Shown one piece after another: positions 10,415 through 19,837 of a DNA stretch of 64,000 bases (position 1 is the stretch's first letter; each line of letters begins with the position of its first letter). The notes under the pieces were generated by a model. The model was not told the DNA's origin, searched no databases, and was given only the letters and a program-made list of their open reading frames with translations. The DNA lies in contig QXEO01000143.1 in NCBI GenBank assembly GCA_007115705.1, forward strand, positions 2,633,874 through 2,697,873, in the 5' to 3' direction. The stretch is from Dactylis glomerata. Its lineage: Eukaryota > Streptophyta > Magnoliopsida > Poales > Poaceae. The position numbers and the translations under genes were made by a program.

Positions 10415-11844
10415 CAGTACCTGTTCTATGGGGATGTCATATTCAGCATCGAGCTGTTCCAGCAATGGTCCCAGAGCTCTCCTGAAGGCATGAGTCTTCC
10501 ACATCGACCACCAGTTCTCAAAACCATCGGTTGATGAAGTGAAAGTGAGGTTGTTAGGAATTGGGATGGTCAGAGCATCGAAGAAAGAATAACACCTCTG
10601 ACTGATGAGAGAATCGGGCAGGTCAGCTCTGCTCTCTGTGAGGTGGTGGAGAAAGAAATGAGGAGGTACTTGCCCAAGGCCAAATTGCCGAGCTGCTACG
10701 ACCGGCTGGTAGAACTCGTATCCAGGTTTGATTATTCTGTTGGATGTGCTCATGCCAACTCGGAGGAAGCAGGGACGGATCACGGTGGAAAATAGTTGCC
10801 GAGTGCTAGTGTCATCGGCAAAGTTGTCCAGCCTGAAGGAGATTGGATTTTCAAAATTTTCCGATTCCTCCGTGTAAGGAAAGAAGATAGGATTGTCCAG
10901 GCCTTGGAAGAAAATGCTGAACCACTTGGATGCTTCATGAGGAATCAGTTTACTACCTGGCAGGCTATACAGAGCTTGGCCGTAGCTGGTGCATCGGATC
11001 TGCTTCCCTTTGGCGTCTGGAAAGGTGCAACTTGCCAAAAGGGGGAAGTTTGGGATATGGTTTTGAAAGTACAGCTGAGCCCATAGTTGAATAAACCACC
11101 AAGGACCTCCTGTTTTGACTGCTATGTGGGAGGATAGTTTGACAGACATCAACTGGAGATATCGATAGACTTCTCCAAGGAACAGTTTACCGATGCCAAG
11201 TTGAGTGCCTCTGGCAAGTTCGTAGGCCAAGGGAAGATAATTCTTGGTTGGAGCAAGGGAAGGGCCACAGAATATAAAATGTTCCAGCCAGAAATTGAGG
11301 AAGGCCGTGTGTTCTTTCTCTGTGACAGGGCCCTTAGTTTTCATGTGGCTTCGAAGATAAGCACCCCAGTTCGTGCAATCTGTTTTGGAAGAAAGCTTGA
11401 AGGGGACTTTTGGCAGCATAAAAGCAGAGGGGCTGGGTGATGTGACGTCCAGACCAGTGATCATCACCACGTCTAACAGAGTTGGTGTCATGGGGCCATG
11501 GCCGAACATGAAGCAGTTCAGAGCATCAAACCAGAAGTAGCCGATGGTTTTTAGAAGATTCTCATGTTTCTCAAGGGGAGACAGTGACAAAGTCAAGGCA
11601 TCGGCTATTCCTGTGGTTTCCCATTGGGATTGGTAAGTTTTGGCTACCCTACTGTACCAAGAAACCCAATATTCGGGAGGATTAGGCCAGGCTCGTAAGC
11701 AGTCGGCCCAAGAATCTAAATCTAAGTTTTGGCTTACGAAGGGAATTCTGTTTGCCTCGCAAGAGATCAGATGGGCAGGACTAGATTCTGTACGGGGGCC
11801 AAGGCAGAGAGAATTGGGGAGAGAAGGATGCGACAGCAGAATGT
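10154..11844 (-). CDS. antisense plant-mobile-domain (PMD) protein carried by the retrotransposon
   Basis: A minus-strand frame of 563 codons is open from a splice-acceptor-like TTTCAG ending at 11845 to the stop at 10154. There is a stop just upstream in frame and no early ATG, so this looks like a downstream exon. The sequence matches the aminotransferase-like plant mobile domain (PF10536): MTPTLLDVVMITGL, then WGAYLRSHM, AFLNFWLEHFIF, LAYELARGTQLGIGKLFLGE and GPWWFIQLWAQ in the usual order (about 11530-11060). PMD proteins (MAIN/MAIL group) act in the nucleus, and the domain is repeatedly found in TEs. The gene opposes pol, and the two 3' ends overlap by about 260 bp. It is open over its whole length, so it is either young or selected. 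The first exon may be the acidic ORF upstream, which is an inference. Confidence 0.75.
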
Positions 11845-11859
11845 CTGAAACCTAAAATT

Positions 11860-12422
11860 TCAATGATGGGATAAAGCATTAATTCAGGTGTTTGCTATTA
11901 ATTCTAGCACCGTGCTCGGTTTGCGAGGAACAGTTAAGGATTACCTTCAGGCCGGAGACTGCTGTGTTGGCGCTGGACGATTCTGCCATCTAGTTCGCCG
12001 GCGGAGATGGATCTATGCGGTGGGGAATCTAGGGTTCGTGTCGCCGTGAGCCCGGTTTGTTCAATGAGGCAATTGGAGGTCTGAGTTAGCCTTTTTGAAG
12101 ATGGTTGCAGGTTACCGTTGAAATTGGAAAGTGACCGCTCAGACTTGTCTAAATAAGCGACCGAGTTTGACCTTGCCAACGTTTGTGGGAAAAGCCGATG
12201 TGTTGCCATCGGCTCTTTGGGCTTTGACTTGGTTGATCGTATCAAACGTTGTATGGTGAAAGCCGATTCGTTACTATCGGCTTTTGAAACGTTGACCTAT
12301 TTGACTATCGGCAAAATCAAATTGGGGAGAAGCAAGCTTTGTTGATTCCAAAGATGGTTGTTTACAATGAAGCCGATTGCTTACAAAATGGGGATCTACT
12401 ACTAGTACTACTACTTCCTAAT
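11860..12422 (-). other. non-coding spacer or intron between the two antisense ORFs, rich in GCCGAT/ATCGGC
   Basis: No open frame. From about 12180 to 12370 it holds several GCCGAT and ATCGGC hexamers. Two pairs can fold as hairpins: one at about 12192-12213 with AGCCGATG/CATCGGCT arms, and one at about 12260-12284 with AAAGCCGAT/ATCGGCTTT arms. The same hexamer also recurs in the LTR (around 3125-3175) and in the gag-pol junction (around 6715-6735). If the two antisense ORFs are one gene, this is its intron. Confidence 0.5.
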
Positions 12423-12923
12423 CTAAAAGGCGGCGGCGTCGTCGTCGCCGTTGCCATTGCCGCCGCCGTCTTCGCTGTCATCGGCGCTGCTGCCGGCGTA
12501 GTCCTCACCGCTGCTGTTGAAGTTGTCAGCGGGGGCCTCCTCGTCCTCGTCGTCTTCGTCGGTGTCTTCGCTGGACCCGGCGCGGAAGCGCTTCACCGGC
12601 GGGTATTCGTCGGAGGAGGTGTCCTCTTCTGCTTCTTCCTCCTCATCGGAAGAGCTGATGTCCTCGCCCCAGGACACGGCGTCGTCGGCGCTATCCGCCT
12701 CCAGTTCCCCGTCGACGAGGAGTTGGAAGTCCTCCTCGCCGTCGGTCATGGACTCGTCGTCCTCTGACTGGGCGGCGAAGTCCCAGTCTCTCTCGTCCCA
12801 CCATTGTGGGGCGAGAGCTTCGTACGCCGCCATTGGCGGGTGCTCCGGCGTCGGCTCCCGGTTAACAGAGTCGGAGGATTGGAAGGAGAGGCCGGAGGTG
12901 TTGGAGGAAGAAGAGGAGGCCAT
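12423..12923 (-). CDS. antisense acidic Ser/Asp/Glu-rich protein of the retrotransposon
   Basis: The minus-strand ORF has its ATG at 12923-12921 and encodes 166 residues. It starts with a Ser-rich leader, then a folded-looking AYEALAPQWWDERDWDF segment. Long Asp/Glu/Ser runs follow, such as SSSDEEEEAEEDTSSDEY, with one basic patch PPVKRFRAG. It ends in a Gly/Asn/Asp/Ala tail. A TATA-like TATTTAAAT lies about 60 bp upstream. It could be a free protein or the first exon of the plant-mobile-domain gene that follows on the same strand. The composition suggests a disordered acidic nuclear protein. No function can be read from it. Confidence 0.55.
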   Translation of the reverse strand: MASSSSSNTSGLSFQSSDSVNREPTPEHPPMAAYEALAPQWWDERDWDFAAQSEDDESMTDGEEDFQLLVDGELEADSADDAVSWGEDISSSDEEEEAEEDTSSDEYPPVKRFRAGSSEDTDEDDEDEEAPADNFNSSGEDYAGSSADDSEDGGGNGNGDDDAAAF

Positions 12924-12983
12924 GGCGGAGGAAGAGGATTTTTTGGCTATTGGAGAAGAATGAGGATGCAAATGGTTCGGATG

Positions 12984-12993
12984 GATTTAAATA
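12984..12993 (-). promoter_or_regulatory. TATA-like box for the antisense gene(s)
   Basis: On the minus strand, TATTTAAAT lies about 60 bp upstream of the ATG at 12923. This is the right spacing for a promoter independent of the LTRs. Confidence 0.4.
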
Positions 12994-13182
12994 AGGGAAA
13001 TAGTGGAAGGTGGTTCAATGCCATAGCGGTTTTCGAGAATGTGGTGCCAGAGTTGTCAAATCGTGTATTGCGGAGAAGTTGAGAAGGCGAGGCATCATGA
13101 TGAGGAGGCGATATGACGGTTCTGCTCTACGACGCGTGACCCAATGAAGAAAAAACAGAGTGGTTTTGGAATTATTATTGCC

Positions 13183-13199
13183 AAAACCAGGGGGGCATG
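13183..13199 (+). other. polypurine tract of the Tat-lineage element
   Basis: An A/G-rich run with CCAGGGGGGCA lies directly before the TG of the 3' LTR, as expected for the plus-strand primer site. Confidence 0.65.
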
Positions 13200-14331
13200 T
13201 GTTATCGCCACATTTTGGCCAAATAAGGAGGTGGGCCGTAATCAAGATGGGCTTGTAGGCTGGATCGGCCTTGCGCGTGGATTTGGGCTAATTGCCCGTG
13301 TATCTGTATATTATGATAGAGTACGTTTCGGTTTTAACAAGAGATAGAGTTGTTAGGTTTATTCCAAAGATAGAAAGTCTCCGGACTATAAATATGTACC
13401 TAGGGTTATTGAGAAAGGAGGACGACCACGTTCGCAACAAACACAATCTCGGCGCATCGCCACCCCTTGTTTCGAGGGTTTCTTTCAGGTAAGCGTCGTG
13501 CTGCCTAGATCGCATCTCGCGATCTAGGCAGCATCTGCTTATGTGTTATTTGGTGTTGCTCGTACTGAAGCCTTGTTGATGGCGAGTAATACTGTTATCA
13601 TAGATCTGTTTGGGCTAGCATCAGTGCTTTTTGTTTCTGTTTGCTTAGTCATGCTGCCCCTAGAGATCTCGCTGCCTTTGCACCTATTTTGGGTGTAAGG
13701 GCAGCATCTTGCTTGATCTTTATTCAGTCGATTCAATCTGTCATAGTTGTTCCTTGTTCTCCAAGGATTAGTTTAATATCCGCATGGTCAGGCCTCACAA
13801 ACGGGTTGAACGGTCCAGTAGTACGTAAGGATATGGTTTGCTAATTCGAGAGGAGTTGTTCCGGGAATTGACTCTACGTTGGTTTTTTGGCCTCCTCTAG
13901 GGTTAGTTTCTGTTATCTTTCGTATCTACCAGGCTCAATTACGTGTGGGATGTTCCAATTATGTGGTGAAAGCGTTAAACTGTCGTAGATCGATTTGGCT
14001 TGTATTGGTAAAGCAAAACCCCATGTTATCGTAGATCCAATGCAGATCCATGGGACAATCGGCTACCTGAGCCGATTCATAGGGAAACCTGAGAGCCGAT
14101 CGAGGCTCGTATTTAATGTTTACATGTCTGTCATGCAGAAAACCAATCGAAGCAATCCATCACCTTCCTGATCAGGTATAGGTCAGGTGGCACGCCCTTG
14201 CATCAGCCAGGACGTGTGCCGGAGTTTTGCGGGCCGTTGACCGAGGGACCAGGGCCCACCAGCAGCTCTGGGAGCCTCCCGGCTCTTCGTGTTGCTCGTC
14301 GCTGCTCGCCGGTGGGTTTTGACAGGCAACA
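13200..14331 (+). repeat. 3' LTR of the Tat-lineage element
   Basis: Copy of 2266-3397 with the same ends, TATA box and hairpin. The LINE resumes within a few bases of its end, after the TSD acatt. Confidence 0.92.
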
Positions 14332-15550
14332 ACATTCCAAAGGAAAGCACGGCGCAGGGCCTCGATCGCACGGAGTAGGGCGGGCGGGAGTTCGAGCGCA
14401 GCCATGGCGAAGCTGGGGATGGCGTCCAGGACCGCATTCAGCAAGACCACCCTGCCACCCGATGACAACAAGATTGCACACCATCCGGAGAGATACTTGT
14501 CCACCTTGGCAATCAGGGGGGCAAAATCAGCCAGAGTGAGCTTGTGGCTAGACAATGGCAGGCCGAGATAGGTCTGGGAAAACCTTCCAAGCGACAGCTG
14601 AGGGCGGCTTGGATCTCGTGCAGGTCGGCGTCATCCACATGCAAGGGCACCAGGGTACTTTTGCGAAAATTGATCGTCAGGCCAGTGGCGTCCGCGAACA
14701 GGTCCAGGATCTCCTTCAAACGCGCAGCCCCCCTCACATCTGCAGCCATGATGATCAGCGTATCATCGGCGTATTGCAAAACCTGGCACGGCTCGCCGGG
14801 GACAAGAGGGTGCTTCAGGAGGGGGTCACATCTGATCAGCTGCTGCAGCACATCCGCGACAAGGAGGAACAGATACGGCGAGAGGGGGTCGCCCTGGCGC
14901 AAGCCCCGCTTGCAGTCAATCTAGGCACCAGGCACCCCATTGAGCAGGACTGCCGAGCGCGACGATTGCAAGATCATATCCATCTAGTCACACCAGACCA
15001 GAGGAAAACCGCGGACCAGAAGAACTGCACGCAGACTTTCCCAGTTGATCGAATCAAACGCCTTCGAGAAGTCGAGCTTCAGGATCAACGACGGCGAGCG
15101 GCGTTTGTGACAGCATTGGACAAGCTCAGTAGCGAAAACAAAGTTCTCGGAGATGCTTCTACCGGAAAGGAAGCCAGATTGGTTTTCATCCACAAGGTTT
15201 GAAATCTGAGCCTGCAGTCTGGTCGTCAGAGCCTTGCAAACCGTCTTGATCGAGCAGTTCTGAAGGGAAACTGGGCGATATGATCCAGGGGCCAACACGC
15301 CCTCGGCCTTGGGCAGCAACACAACGTGCGCGCGGTTGATCGCGCCCAGGTCCGCCTCGCGAGCATGCACGGCGTCGAAGAGGCGAATCATGGCAGGTTG
15401 GACAGTGCTCCAGGCAGCTCTGTAGAAGCTTGGACCGAGGCCATCAGGCCCCGACGCGCTGGCCCGATCCATGCCATCCACGGCGGCCTTGACCTCCTTG
15501 GGCTCGAAAGGCAGGACCAGGGCCGCACCGTCGACGCGCCTATCGGTCAT
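14332..15550 (-). pseudogene. LINE 5' part: reverse transcriptase of ORF2
   Basis: Minus-strand reverse transcriptase of a plant LINE. In order it shows ASGPDGLGPSFYRAAW, YRPVSLQNCSIK, QSGFLSGRSISENFVFATEL and KLDFSKAFDSINW. Then come LRQGDPLSPYLFLLVADVL, the catalytic LQYADDTLIIM near 14770, and SSHKLTLADFAPLIAKVDKY. Two in-frame stops lie near 14930-14990 and a frameshift near 14560, so it is inactive. It joins to the zf-RVT half at 1075-2265 once the Tat-lineage element is removed. The 5' end (endonuclease, ORF1) is missing. The homology stops at about 15550 next to a Copia fragment. Confidence 0.88.
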
Positions 15551-15551
15551 A

Positions 15552-15642
15552 AGCTTTGAGAATTCATCATTAAAAACTTTGTTAGTAGAGCCAAAGATAA
15601 TATCATCAACATATAGTTGGCATACGAAAAGCTCCCCCTAAA
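15552..15642 (-). pseudogene. Ty1/copia reverse-transcriptase scrap
   Basis: About 90 bp on the minus strand encode ELFVCQLYVDDIIFGSTNK followed by an EFSKL-like end. This is the YVDD catalytic region of Angela/BARE-type Copia reverse transcriptase. It stops exactly where LINE homology begins. Such a small fragment implies template switching or repair-mediated joining. Confidence 0.75.
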
Positions 15643-15829
15643 TGTGTGCATCTACACAATTAAGTTCGAAGGAGAACCACAAGAGTTTGTAGGAAGCATA
15701 CCTCTTCATAGATAATTCAATCAATATGGAATTCCAAAAATGATAATGACGAGAAACCGGACCAAATTCAAGCATAATGTTCCAAAAAGCACATATAAAA
15801 CATAGAACATAGTCTCATACACACCATAG

Positions 15830-16105
15830 TAGCTATTAGCTATTTCTCAACTTTAAATATTTGTTATTGACAAATCGTATATCCAAACAGGCTGAAACTT
15901 TCACTGGTTGGATATTACAATGAATACGATTTTTAAGAATTTTTTCAATTTTTTCTGAAAAGTTTGAAATTTGATCTCGAAATTCAAACTTTTCGGAAAA
16001 AATTGAAAAAAATCAAATAATCATATTCATTGTAATATCCAAGCTTGTTTGAATATATAGTTTGTGAATAACAAATATTTAAAGTTAAGAAACAGCTAAT
16101 AGCTA
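15830..16105. mobile_element. foldback / hairpin MITE
   Basis: Two arms of about 125 bp are inverted copies of each other, starting TAGCTATTAGCT and ending with its complement. They meet at a short centre near 15975 (GATCTCGAAATTC). Scattered mismatches and one longer mismatch near 15890 are seen. No clear target-site duplication was found, so the superfamily is open. A transcript would be one long hairpin. Confidence 0.75.
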
Positions 16106-16149
16106 GCATATTTTGCATCAAGTCCTCCGTATCCGTACGCATGCATGTG

Positions 16150-16345
16150 TGGCTATTCCGGTCGTATCCGTCGTGCTCGACTAGTACTTGTTGCATCCGG
16201 CCAGCACGATTAGTGTTTGATTAGTACTTGTCGCGTCCAGCGAATAGGACACTGCAATATTTCTGAAATTTTCAAAAATATAGCATTATTTTTGAAATTG
16301 CTGAAAAAAATCGCAATATTTTTTTAAAAAATCGCTTCTTGTATA
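16150..16345. repeat. right arm of the long-range inverted repeat
   Basis: Reverse complement of the series at 772-905, including CGAATAGGACACTGCAATATTTCTG and the AT-rich run at the outer edge. Just inside it, GACAAGTACTAATC-like units are repeated in degenerate form. Confidence 0.6.
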
Positions 16346-17179
16346 CGCTTTAATTTGTAACCTTGCATCTGTTTTGATTTGTACCCTCGTGGTATAAATT
16401 TTTATTTACTAAATATAAGTTCTCCAAAAAAACTAAAATAAAAAAAAGATCTCAATAACCAAAGGCAAGTGCTCGGCGTCAGCCAGCTAATGCATTAGCC
16501 GTTTTGACTGTCTAGGCATACGTGTTTTCCGCCCATGCATACTCATGGGCTCTTGATTATTGTTGTAAAATTTTGATCATTGCTGCAAACAAAAGTCTCA
16601 AACTTAACATTTTATGTGTATGTAATATTTTCATAAATGTAACATCATTTTGCAACATTTGTTTTATGAATCTGTAAAAACTTGTGAAGTGTAGCAAAAA
16701 CTGATGTAATATTTTAAACATGCTGATGTAACAAAAACAATTGTGTACGCAACAAATCTCATTTTGTGGCAGCAAAAAATGTTGTTAAATTGTCATTGTT
16801 TAATGTAGCAAGAAAAATTGTTGATAAATTGTCATTGTTTGTGGCAACAAATCGACCATGGATTTACCGCTCCATAATGACTGATTCAAACTCGTCGGTC
16901 TCATAAGCTACATCAGCTTACCACCCAGACCAATCCACTAACGATCGTGAGCTCGCCATTCGTAACGTCCATGGCGAGCTCTGCCATGTGGCATCGAGGG
17001 AGGGCTTCCTGGCCTTCAAGTGTGCGCGGGGGGAGGGCGGTCTACATGGGTACAAAGTAAGAAAAATCGAAGGTCGCCGCGCTCCTAGCGTTAGAAGAAC
17101 TCGGAGGCCGCGCCCTAGCCTAAACAAAAATCGAAGGTCGCTTTCGAGGAACAACATGAGAAATATTACGACAAGATTT
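16346..17179. other. AT-rich repeat-like stretch and 3' flank of the next gene
   Basis: 16550-16860 is full of degenerate GCAACAAA/TTGTTG-type words. It includes a ~42-bp unit containing AAATTGTCATTGTTT that occurs twice (about 16785-16850). No ORF is supported. From about 16990 the GC content rises towards the 3' side of the minus-strand gene at 17180-17887. Confidence 0.45.
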
Positions 17180-17887
17180 TCATACGGCTCGCGCACCGGC
17201 GACCTCTGCATGATACAGCGTGCGACCGCTTTGCGGTTGTACAATTGCTTTCGTAACGCGGGCATGGCAGGAGCCTCTCCCGCCGCGGCGGCCGAAGGCG
17301 GAGTCAGAGCCACAAGCATGGTCCCACCCGCCGCGGCCGCCGCACAGCCAGGCCGCGCAGGTGCAGCAGCAGATGGCCGGCGCCGTCCCGAGCGCCACCA
17401 CGCACGCGAGGGCGAGCACCAGCGTCGCCGCCAGCACCCAGCTCGCGCAACGACGGCCTCCCCCGGACGCCACCATCGGTCTCCCGGGCTCGGGAAGAGG
17501 ACCACCGGCACAGGCTTTCGCGGCCGCGTCGGCGTCGGCGTGGCCTCCCTGCCGCCACAACCGCACGCGCTGCTCGTGCTCGGCGCCAGCGTCGGCCACA
17601 CCGCGCTCCGTTGATGTTCCTCCGCCGGCGGCGCCAAGGTCGTCGTCGTATCGCCCACGGCTGGCGCGGTGTCCGGTGACGAGGATCTGCAGGAGCCCGT
17701 CCTTGTCCCTCGCCTTGGCGGCCATCTTGAGCTCCCGCAGCGCCGCGGAGAGCCTGGACCGCTTGCTCCTCTTCTTCTTCATGGCGTCGCTCCTGCACAG
17801 CGACGGCCGCGGGAGGCTGTCGACTCTCCGGAGCGCTCTGCCGCCGCAGCCGCCGCCGACCATGCTTGACTGGTGGAGCAGACGCAT
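17180..17887 (-). CDS. small single-pass membrane protein, unknown family
   Basis: The ATG at 17887-17885 opens a 235-codon single-exon frame. The N-terminal third has a basic stretch, KKKRSKRSRLSAALRELKM, followed by KARDKDGLLQILVTGHRASRG, which looks like a short conserved helix. A long hydrophobic segment at about residues 148-180 (SWVLAATLVLALACVVALGT and a Cys-rich end) is a likely membrane anchor. The C-terminal part is Gly-rich. A TATA box lies about 150 bp upstream of the ATG at 18033-18040, and a leader of ordinary length fits. Other frames over this GC-rich interval are also open, but they are low-complexity Arg/Ala strings without a membrane segment. I do not recognise the family. 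Confidence 0.6.
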   Translation of the reverse strand: MRLLHQSSMVGGGCGGRALRRVDSLPRPSLCRSDAMKKKRSKRSRLSAALRELKMAAKARDKDGLLQILVTGHRASRGRYDDDLGAAGGGTSTERGVADAGAEHEQRVRLWRQGGHADADAAAKACAGGPLPEPGRPMVASGGGRRCASWVLAATLVLALACVVALGTAPAICCCTCAAWLCGGRGGWDHACGSDSAFGRRGGRGSCHARVTKAIVQPQSGRTLYHAEVAGARAV

Positions 17888-18032
17888 GTATGTACGTACC
17901 GATGATATCAGTGCACGGCGCAGCTCCGATCAATCGACGCAGCTGCTGTGTTCAGTGTGGAGCTAGACTCTGTGTGATCGAGATCTCGAGCCAGTCTCTG
18001 GTGAGCTGCAGCTACATAGTACTACATCTCGT

Positions 18033-18040
18033 TATTTATA
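18033..18040 (-). promoter_or_regulatory. TATA box for the gene at 17180-17887
   Basis: The motif is TATAAATA on the minus strand, about 150 bp upstream of the ATG. It places a transcription start near 18005. Confidence 0.6.
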
Positions 18041-18774
18041 CCGGCTAAAAGAGCTAGGGAAGTGGCGGTAGATCTTAGCGGGCGACAGGAGTGGAATGAG
18101 TCAGAGACGCGTGAGAGAGAGAGGGAGAGTACAAAAGTAGAGCTTGAGCTCGGTGCATTGCCACGAGCAGGTCCCTGCGCCGCGAAGCATCCGGGCGCGT
18201 GGTGTGGTGTCAATCAGTAATGCTACAGCTACGGATTGAAAGTTACGGAAGGACGTGGAGAAAATCAGTTGGACTACGACCCCATAAATCACGGGAGTGT
18301 CCAGGATTCACACCAACCAGCCCTTTCCACGTATTCCCGTAAGTTTATTTCCGTAGCAAAGAGTCCGTAGGTTTAGCATTTCCGGGTGTCAATAGGTGGA
18401 CGCGGCGCACGTGTTGACTTGTGACTTTCATGTCGACTGCCTCGATCTGAGGGGAACTTTGCGGCCTGCTGGGGCCAGCACAAGCCCGGGACGGCTGTGA
18501 AAAAACCATGCTCTCCGCAGCATATGGTAGGCTGCAGATTTCTTTTTTTTTTTGTACGAGGAGATAAACGGGAGCCAGTGTTCGATTTTTTTGAGCTTGA
18601 TTTGGTTACCGCGATGAACAGCCATTAGCAGGCATGTCTAAGCAACATTAGCAGGGGACAGGTATTCGCCTATGTCATCGAAACTATAAGCTTATCACAC
18701 GGAACCCTCGATATGCAATTTTTTTTATATAGAGCATCTTTTAAATCGAAGCATGGTTGTGCTAATTAAAAGTA

Positions 18775-18932
18775 CTCCCTCCGTTTATAAATATAAGATG
18801 TTTTAGGTTTATAAAGTAAATGTATCTAGATAAGTTTTAGTGTATATATTTAAGTGAACCTACATACTAAAAAATATCTAGATACATTTGCTTTATAAAA
18901 CTAAAACATCTTATATTTATAAACGGGAAGAG
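18775..18932. mobile_element. Stowaway MITE
   Basis: 158 bp bounded by TA dinucleotides. The terminal inverted repeat is CTCCCTCCGTTTATAAATAT, matched at the right end with two changes. The whole element folds into a hairpin. TA target duplication and CTCCCTCCG ends define Stowaway (Tc1/mariner-derived). Confidence 0.9.
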
Positions 18933-19097
18933 TAGTTGTGTACGGAAACTTTTAGCGACGTGAGAGAACTTTTTCTTCAACCTCACATACAACATACATG
19001 TGGATACCTCTATGTCTAAAGTTACTCTTGAAAGGAAATTTCGAAGGGTTGACTCTGTGCCACAAAATCTGATGAAGTTTTTCAAAAAGAAAAACTA

Positions 19098-19190
19098 CTC
19101 TCTTCGATCAAAAATAAGCGTCAATGTTTTAGTACAAATTTAAGCTAAACTAGTATAAAGTCACCGACACTTCTTTTTGATCGGAGGGAG
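19098..19190. mobile_element. short Stowaway-type MITE
   Basis: About 93 bp, with CTCTCTTCGATCAAAAATAA at the left and its near complement ending CGGAGGGAG at the right. TA is present on the left and mutated on the right. Confidence 0.75.
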
Positions 19191-19837
19191 AACAACTTTA
19201 ACCATGATTAGTTTGCAAAACTCGGTGTTGATGCTTCGAATGGAACTCCATCACCGATGTGCATCGTTTTGAATCAAACCACATACTATTAGAAGTGGCC
19301 AGGGATAAACACATTTACCGAGGAGAGATAAATTAACCTCACATATCCTCTTGTAGGTTGCAGCCCTGCCGGCTGGAATTGAGCATTATCTGTGGGCCTA
19401 GCTGTAGGTTACTTTAATGTTCGCGCTGGCCATAACATGGAGATCACGCAGGATACCAAACGGGGTTATTTTCGGGGATATTTTGTTTGCGGTCACCGAG
19501 TTCCTTGGCACAGGCTCACAGGTGCCTTTGTTGCTTGTAATAGACGCGATTTGAAAAGTTGGGTAGGTAATTCCTCAGAGGGCCCATTCTGGACGAAATG
19601 AGGGCAAACAAAATATTGCCGTGACTTCTCCCGTTTTGGGCCCATTGCGGTCCCGCATGTCAGAATTTCTCCGTTATGGGGCGAGCGAGTGGGCCCTGCT
19701 TGTCAGGTGTCTCCGTTATGTTGTCTCGTTAGTTGATAGTATGTCAACTCCACCTGCAACTCTCAGTACGAACAAATCCCCTTTCTTGTCCTTCCAACCC
19801 TAGACCCCCCCTAGGTCGTAGTCTCCGGCGACGGCGC

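Larger units (their letters stand above)
2261..14336 (+). mobile_element. complete Tat-lineage Ty3/gypsy LTR retrotransposon nested in a LINE
   Basis: Two 1132-bp LTRs (2266-3397 and 13200-14331) differ at only about five positions by hand count, so the insertion is recent. The flanking 5-mers are acgtt before and acatt after, a TSD with one mismatch. Between the LTRs lie gag, protease, reverse transcriptase, RNase H, a second RNase H-like domain and integrase on the plus strand, then two genes on the minus strand. A second RNase H domain between the RT-RNase H unit and integrase, and extra antisense ORFs downstream of integrase, are established features of the Tat lineage. Removing the element brings the two halves of the LINE together. 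I did not assign a TREP family name. Confidence 0.9.

Noticed and set aside
12517..12963. Plus-strand Ser-rich frame of 148 residues
   Set aside because: It is the complement of the acidic antisense ORF. Runs of serine arise from GAG/GAC-type codons on the other strand.
17220..17966. Plus-strand 248-residue frame opposite the membrane protein
   Set aside because: Low-complexity Pro/Arg/Ala string in GC-rich DNA. The TATA box and the membrane segment favour the minus strand.
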